From: a virus
DNA length: 44,763 nt
Strand: one strand, 5' to 3'
Virus record (IMG/VR): IMGVR_UViG_3300038701_001599
Coordinates: 64,001-108,763 of that record
The notes under the pieces were generated by a model. That model saw only the letters and a list, made by a program, of their open reading frames with translations, was not told the DNA's origin and searched no databases. The first letter of the stretch is position 1, and each line of letters starts with the position of its first letter. Shown in pieces: positions 42,336-44,763 of this stretch. Both the position numbers and the translations under genes were made by a program.

Positions 42336-42377
42336 GTAAATATATCATATATTAAAGTAAATATATTATATATTAAG
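42336..42377 (+). repeat. Two tandem 21-bp AT-rich repeats with internal palindrome
   Basis: GTAAATATATCATATATTAAA (42336-42356) is followed directly by GTAAATATATTATATATTAAG (42357-42377), two mismatches in 21. Each contains AATATAT-n-ATATATT, a 15-bp palindrome. The 21-bp period, two turns, and the extreme AT content fit either tandem operators or an unwinding element near an origin. The repeats fill the gap between the RepL-like operon and the GC-richer cassette region. Confidence 0.65.
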
Positions 42378-42405
42378 GTATACAAAATCCCACCCCCGGT
42401 GACTT

Positions 42406-42451
42406 TTTCTAATCCTTGATACCCCCGTCAATTTTCTCAGACGGGTTTTTT
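42406..42451 (+). promoter_or_regulatory. Box-2 element followed by intrinsic terminator
   Basis: TTTCTAATCCTTGAT (42406-42420) is a copy of box 2 of the recurring right-end element, here without box 1. It is followed immediately by a perfect 6-bp GC-rich stem CCCGTC/GACGGG (42424-42445) and six T residues (42446-42451). The terminator closes the RepL-like operon or acts as an attenuator in the leader of the zinc-ribbon gene, whose ATG is 20 nt further on. Confidence 0.75.
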
Positions 42452-42471
42452 CACAGCAAAACGCTTGAATT

Positions 42472-42723
42472 ATGCGTAATTGTATCTCTTGCGGCAACAA
42501 AACCGCAACGCTTGCACCTTACTGCGAGGAATGCTGTCACGACGGTCTGATTGGACTAGACAACGACAGCATGCAAGAATGCCCAGACATGTCAGTACTT
42601 GCAGACATTGAGGCTGAGGAAGCCTTCTGGGCGCACACTCCTGACCAGGGAGATGTGGACAATCCAGCAGAGCCTTACTTCCCTCCCTTAGAGGAGGGGC
42701 AGGACGATCCGCTGCCATTCTAA
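42472..42723 (+). CDS. Zinc-ribbon-like acidic protein
   Basis: An 83-residue protein. The N-terminus MRNCISCGNKT...APYCEECC gives CxxC (C4, C7) and CxxCC (C18, C21, C22), a small zinc ribbon. The rest is very acidic and Pro-rich (LADIEAEEAFWAHTPDQGD; ends PLPF). The acidic tail with a zinc finger recalls phage proteins that mimic DNA or bind host transcription factors, but that is inference. The G+C content is distinctly higher than to the left, marking the start of a different compositional region. A box-2 element and a terminator precede it. Confidence 0.6.
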   Translation: MRNCISCGNKTATLAPYCEECCHDGLIGLDNDSMQECPDMSVLADIEAEEAFWAHTPDQGDVDNPAEPYFPPLEEGQDDPLPF

Positions 42724-42734
42724 TCTTAACCACC

Positions 42735-42759
42735 AGCCCTGAGCCTAGTGCTTGGGGCT
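42735..42759 (+). repeat. Intergenic hairpin with CCTGAGC
   Basis: The inverted repeat AGCCC/GGGCT encloses TGAGCCTAGTGCTTG. It lies 12 nt after the zinc-ribbon gene stop. The CCTGAGC core also occurs in the hairpins at 42992 and 44273, suggesting a family. No U-run follows, so it may affect RNA stability or translation of the next gene rather than end transcription. Confidence 0.5.
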
Positions 42760-42774
42760 TCAACTCTTTATCTT

Positions 42775-42987
42775 ATGAGCTTTATTAAGAAGACTTCGTT
42801 CTATCTGGTACTAACAATCATCTCACTGTCATTTCCGTTTGGGGTGGCCAAGATGATGTCTTTGTACGCACCAGAGGTTATAAGCTATAACGAGCTGGTA
42901 AGTTCGTTTGGGTTCTGGCTTATTAATATTATCCTTTGGTTTGTAATCCTGATGCTGTCGCTCCTCTTTGACCCTTACGAAGAGTAA
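42775..42987 (+). CDS. Small membrane protein with two segments
   Basis: 70 residues from ATG 42775 (a GTG further upstream lies inside the preceding hairpin). Two hydrophobic helices: about 8-28 (SFYLVLTIISLSFPFGVAKM) and about 44-64 (SSFGFWLINIILWFVILMLS), ending in acidic DPYEE. Its size fits an early phage membrane effector, for example one acting on host envelope proteins, or a second holin. No family is recognised. Confidence 0.55.
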   Translation: MSFIKKTSFYLVLTIISLSFPFGVAKMMSLYAPEVISYNELVSSFGFWLINIILWFVILMLSLLFDPYEE

Positions 42988-42991
42988 ACCA

Positions 42992-43009
42992 ACGTCCTCA
43001 GCATGACGT
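42992..43009 (+). repeat. Intergenic hairpin, GTCCTCAGCATGAC type
   Basis: The inverted repeat ACGTC/GACGT surrounds CTCAGCAT. The inner 14 nt GTCCTCAGCATGAC match those at 44274-44287 in 13 positions. It directly follows a stop codon. A near copy of the box-2 sequence (TTAATTAACTCTTGATAC, 43041-43058) and a long hairpin TGTTACT...AGTAACA (about 43019-43071) fill the space to the next element. Confidence 0.55.
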
Positions 43010-43097
43010 AAAAAGGCTGTTACTTTGTTTCTAAGCTACTTTAATTAACTCTTGATACTCTTTTAGTAACAAGATAATAAGTGGCTTATATAGGCTT

Positions 43098-43136
43098 AAA
43101 AACTATTTCCATAAATACCTTTTCTAATTTATGGCG
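43098..43136 (+). promoter_or_regulatory. Right-end two-box element, copy A
   Basis: AAAAACTATTTCC (43098-43110), a 10-nt spacer, then TTTCTAATTTATGGCG (43121-43136). It precedes the structured RNA region and no convincing gene. It matches copies B, C and D in box 1 exactly and in box 2 at most positions. The spacer length differs from copies B and D, so it is not a fixed-spacing -35/-10 promoter. Confidence 0.65.
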
Positions 43137-43164
43137 ATTTTGCCACTAAACTTAAATTTGTTTT

Positions 43165-43407
43165 CCCAGTTTCTAGAGCTGGGACGGTACAGTAGTCGCA
43201 CTACTCTGCCGTTAATGCCTAAAGGTTGGGTCGCGCCCTCCTCATTTCCCCGCTATCAAAGGGGAGTAGGATTGTTACGCCTAGTAACAGTACATAAGTA
43301 TAAGCTGCTCTAAGCCCAGCTTGTCCTACTTAATCTAACTCTCTAGTGAACAAAAATAGCTTGAGAGGCCGGAAGGAAGCATGGGCAGAGATGCTTCCTT
43401 ATTTTTT
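43165..43407 (+). ncRNA. Candidate structured non-coding RNA
   Basis: About 243 nt without a credible gene but with an ordered set of stems: CCCAG/CTGGG (43165-43183), a 13-pair stem with one C-C mismatch (43184-43212, loop CGC), GGG/CCC (43228-43238), TCCCC/GGGGA (43247-43265), TGTTAC/GTAACA (43273-43289), AAGCTG/CAGCTT (43302-43322) and a 10-bp terminator stem (43373-43400) followed by six T. A TAAATTTG box at 43153-43160 matches the Bacteroidota -7 motif and would start transcription at about 43165, the first base of the first stem. Box 2 of copy A is just upstream, its TTATGG lying near -33. I do not recognise the RNA family. The base composition is GC-richer than the phage average. Confidence 0.6.
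43373..43407 (+). terminator. Strong intrinsic terminator of the RNA gene
   Basis: A perfect 10-bp stem AAGGAAGCAT / ATGCTTCCTT with an 8-nt loop is followed by A and six T residues. It is among the strongest terminators in the window and closes the structured RNA. A second stem with one bulge, AATAACAGAGAA / TTCTCTTGTTATT (43408-43436), follows immediately. Confidence 0.9.
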
Positions 43408-43440
43408 AATAACAGAGAATAATTTCTCTTGTTATTAATT

Positions 43441-43501
43441 AAAAACTATTTCCTGATCTGCCGCCCTTCGGTTGGCATCTCAACTTTTTCTAATTTCTGG
43501 C
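43441..43501 (+). promoter_or_regulatory. Right-end two-box element, copy B
   Basis: AAAAACTATTTCC (43441-43453) and TTTCTAATTTCTGGC (43487-43501) flank a hairpin with arms GCCGCC/GGTTGGC (43460-43476), so the spacer is longest here (33 nt). It starts 4 nt after the hairpin that follows the terminator at 43373-43407 and lies 28 nt before the ATG of the 109-residue gene. Confidence 0.7.
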
Positions 43502-43529
43502 ATTATTACTAATTAAAAAATACAAAATT

Positions 43530-43859
43530 ATGAATATCAGCCTAGAAACTCTTATCAATAAGGTAGACTTAAACAGTCTTTCGAGAAAAGGGTTAATCAC
43601 CCTATTCAACGAAAGCTACTATCCAGAGATAGGTTTAGAACTTGTCTTGGGAATTTACGAATTTCCTGAAGTTCTAAAAGAAAAAGAGGGCTACATGGAG
43701 AGCAAACCCACAAGAAGATATAAACTACACTTACACAAAGTGCGTCACACTTCACAAGAAGTGCAGTATTTTTTTGAAGGGAAAGGCAGCAAACACTACA
43801 GGTGGGCCAAACTATCGGAGTGGCAAGATAAAGAGCTTGTACACAAAATCTGGTACTAA
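43530..43859 (+). CDS. Hypothetical protein, 109 residues
   Basis: A soluble, charged protein with helical N-terminus (ISLETLINKVDLNSLSRKGL) and a beta-rich basic C-terminal half (RRYKLHLHKVRHTSQEVQYF). No family is recognised. It is framed by copy B of the two-box element upstream and a long hairpin plus copy C downstream, so it forms one self-contained cassette. Its composition is intermediate between the AT-rich and GC-rich zones. Confidence 0.6.
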   Translation: MNISLETLINKVDLNSLSRKGLITLFNESYYPEIGLELVLGIYEFPEVLKEKEGYMESKPTRRYKLHLHKVRHTSQEVQYFFEGKGSKHYRWAKLSEWQDKELVHKIWY

Positions 43860-43861
43860 AC

Positions 43862-43895
43862 TAACAGGCATTCCTTCGGGATGTAAGTCCTGTTA
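43862..43895 (+). terminator. Two-part hairpin after the 109-residue gene
   Basis: Outer stem TAACAGG/CCTGTTA (43862-43868, 43889-43895) with an inner stem CATTCC/GGGATG, 2 nt after the stop. It is followed by AT-rich DNA without a strong T-run, so termination is uncertain. It may protect the message 3' end. Confidence 0.5.
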
Positions 43896-43934
43896 CTACA
43901 CCTTATTATATAGTAACAAATAATACTATTAATA

Positions 43935-43971
43935 AAAAACTATTTCCCTCTGACCTCTTCTAATCCTTGAC
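43935..43971 (+). promoter_or_regulatory. Right-end two-box element, copy C
   Basis: AAAAACTATTTCC (43935-43947), a short spacer and CTTCTAATCCTTGAC (43957-43971). The box-2 end continues as TTGACA, followed after 17 nt by TAAACA and the leader TATCAGTTAAA that also precedes the 65-residue gene at 44328. This copy could thus contain a promoter. The ATG of the 86-residue gene is 33 nt downstream. Confidence 0.7.
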
Positions 43972-44004
43972 ATTCATTTATTTATCAGTTAAACATTTAT
44001 TGTT

Positions 44005-44265
44005 ATGGTTAATATCAAAGTGTTGAAGCATTCTGAAAGCGGCAAGTCTATGTTCTGCCGCGTTACTCGTAACTTCATGGGAGCAATCTCAGAAGTTGGC
44101 GTAGGATACCTTTACAAAGATCCTGATGCCGAACTGGCCCCAGTAGGTACAATAGCACAATATCCTGGCGAAGTTGGCTTCGAGCCACTTGTCGATATTG
44201 ATACGGGAGAAATCCGAACCACTGCTGACGGCAAAGCTGTACTACAACGCATCGTACTGAAATAA
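44005..44265 (+). CDS. Hypothetical protein, 86 residues
   Basis: A compact beta-rich protein (MVNIKVLKHSESGKSMFCRV; ends with strands GKAVLQRIVLK), about the size of a small OB or SH3-like barrel. No catalytic motif is visible and no family is recognised. It starts 5 nt after a T-rich leader containing TATCAGTTAAA. The hairpin GTCCTGAGCATGAC follows its stop by 8 nt. Confidence 0.6.
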   Translation: MVNIKVLKHSESGKSMFCRVTRNFMGAISEVGVGYLYKDPDAELAPVGTIAQYPGEVGFEPLVDIDTGEIRTTADGKAVLQRIVLK

Positions 44266-44272
44266 CCGTCAC

Positions 44273-44288
44273 AGTCCTGAGCATGACT
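44273..44288 (+). repeat. Intergenic hairpin, GTCCTGAGCATGAC type
   Basis: The inverted repeat AGTC/GACT encloses CTGAGCAT. The 14-nt core differs by one base from that at 42994-43007. The ATG inside it could open an unlikely longer form of the next gene; the real start is taken as 44328. Confidence 0.55.
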
Positions 44289-44327
44289 ATAAACTGCTCT
44301 ATTCTTTTATCAGTTAAATCAAACATC

Positions 44328-44525
44328 ATGTCAGAGCAAATAAATCTAGAACACTTCGTAGATTTCATGTTAGATAACTGGATACTTTATGCTTCCGACA
44401 GCAAGAAAGGAAAAAGGTTATTCTACAAAAGTCTCGGAGACACCAAATTTAGAGTGGTACATAACGGCATAGTACACGACTTCAAGAGCATACACTCCGC
44501 CGTAAAAAAGTACAACGAGATTTAA
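44328..44525 (+). CDS. Hypothetical protein, 65 residues
   Basis: From ATG 44328 the product is MSEQINLEHFVDFMLDNWIL..., a helical start followed by a basic part (SKKGKRLFYKSLGDTKFRVV). The leader TTTTATCAGTTAAATC is shared with the gene at 44005 and may hold a translation signal. An in-frame ATG at 44283 is part of the conserved hairpin and is rejected as start. A strong terminator follows 6 nt after the stop. Function unknown. Confidence 0.6.
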   Translation: MSEQINLEHFVDFMLDNWILYASDSKKGKRLFYKSLGDTKFRVVHNGIVHDFKSIHSAVKKYNEI

Positions 44526-44531
44526 TTTTAG

Positions 44532-44552
44532 GAGGCATTTTTGCCTCTTTTT
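44532..44552 (+). terminator. Intrinsic terminator after the 65-residue gene
   Basis: A perfect 5-bp stem GAGGC/GCCTC with a 6-nt loop and five following T residues. Box 1 of copy D begins 3 nt further on, so the next cassette starts directly behind it. Confidence 0.8.
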
Positions 44553-44555
44553 ATT

Positions 44556-44600
44556 AAAAACTATTTCCTTCACTTCGTTCAACCGTTTCTAATTCTTGAC
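44556..44600 (+). promoter_or_regulatory. Right-end two-box element, copy D
   Basis: AAAAACTATTTCC (44556-44568) and TTTCTAATTCTTGAC (44586-44600) with a 17-nt spacer. It lies directly after a terminator and ahead of a cassette that continues beyond the window. Confidence 0.7.
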
Positions 44601-44763
44601 TACCATGTACTATACATTGGAAGTCCAAGGATAATTTAGAGATTTATGAATAGTAATTTATTCACAGTAATCTCTTTATTCTTGATATTTATTTAATTTT
44701 CTAAGTTTAATTTAGAGATCTAAGAATAGCTAAATCCTTGTAAATGAAGGATTTAGGAGTATA
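44601..44763 (+). repeat. Non-coding end with direct repeat and hairpins
   Basis: No gene is visible. TAATTTAGAGAT-n-TA-n-GAATAG occurs at 44632-44653 and 44708-44729 (22 bp, two mismatches). The first copy is part of a hairpin AGAGATT/AATCTCT with inner GAATA/TATTC (44638-44675). A perfect 10-bp stem CTAAATCCTT/AAGGATTTAG (44730-44756) closes the window. These could be leader structures or sites of the next cassette. Confidence 0.55.

Noticed and set aside
43131-43313. A 60-codon plus-strand frame in the structured RNA region
   Set aside because: Its ATG is part of box 2 of the two-box element, the composition is unlike the other proteins, and several stems and the predicted transcript start lie inside it.
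42400-44600. Integron-like attC sites
   Set aside because: The two-box element has hairpins and gene-by-gene spacing, but lacks the inverse-core RYYYAAC/GTTRRRY pair, and no integrase was found.
1-44763. CRISPR array, tRNA or rRNA genes
   Set aside because: No regularly spaced repeats, cloverleaf structures with CCA-type ends or rRNA-like stretches were seen.
1-44763. Recoded stop codons as in some crAss-like phages
   Set aside because: Genes end with ordinary TAA or TGA stops in ATGA or TAATG junctions and long frames read through with the standard code.

Overview
The window is part of a tailed double-stranded DNA bacteriophage genome (order-level guess: Caudoviricetes) that very probably infects a Bacteroidota host. 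Most of it is AT-rich. Host assignment rests on -7 boxes of the Bacteroidota form TAnnTTTG (41089-41096 on +, 40997-41004 and 4107-4114 on -), start codons preceded by A-rich sequence rather than strong Shine-Dalgarno sites, and host-type signal peptides ending in S-Q or A-Q. A crAss-like or Cellulophaga-type relative is plausible but cannot be proved here. No integrase, CRISPR array or tRNA gene was seen.

Layout. (1) 25-40964, all on the minus strand, is a long compact late-type block, with genes mostly overlapping by 1-4 nt. In transcription order it runs: small early-operon genes (winged-helix protein, HU/IHF-like candidate, GroES-like cochaperonin, cysteine-rich and DUF-type proteins, gp49-like protein), large terminase, membrane-anchored coiled-coil protein, GroEL-like chaperonin, portal, scaffold-like protein, major capsid protein, N-formylglutamate-amidohydrolase-like enzyme, head-tail proteins, a large tail structural protein, several Ig/LamG-type fibre or adhesin proteins, holin-like membrane proteins, more Ig-type surface proteins, a DEDD exonuclease, a PD-(D/E)XK nuclease and three further conserved-looking proteins. 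Intrinsic terminators split it after the capsid gene, after the large tail protein, after the adhesins and within the small-gene block. (2) 40965-41117 is a divergent promoter region. (3) 41118-42305 on + carries a RepL-like winged-helix gene, tandem palindromes and three small genes. (4) 42306-44763 on + is an array of small, more GC-rich orphan genes separated by terminators, hairpins and a repeated two-box element, and includes a probable structured non-coding RNA.

The capsid and terminase genes are each interrupted by a group I intron carrying a LAGLIDADG endonuclease gene. Pairing of the internal guide with both exons lets the splice sites be placed to the nucleotide: capsid 25483|25482 and 24302|24301, terminase 36237|36236 and 35279|35278. 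The spliced products are about 536 and 813 residues. A third, GIY-YIG endonuclease gene sits between portal and scaffold. The phage carries its own GroEL-like and GroES-like pair, presumably to fold capsid or tail proteins.

The most unusual part is the right end. The element AAAAACTATTTCC - variable hairpin - TTTCTAATYYTTGRY recurs four times, plus one half copy. It lies just after terminators and ahead of small genes or the RNA gene. Together with a second family of intergenic hairpins (GTCCTSAGCATGAC), it looks like a modular early-gene cassette system that I do not recognise.
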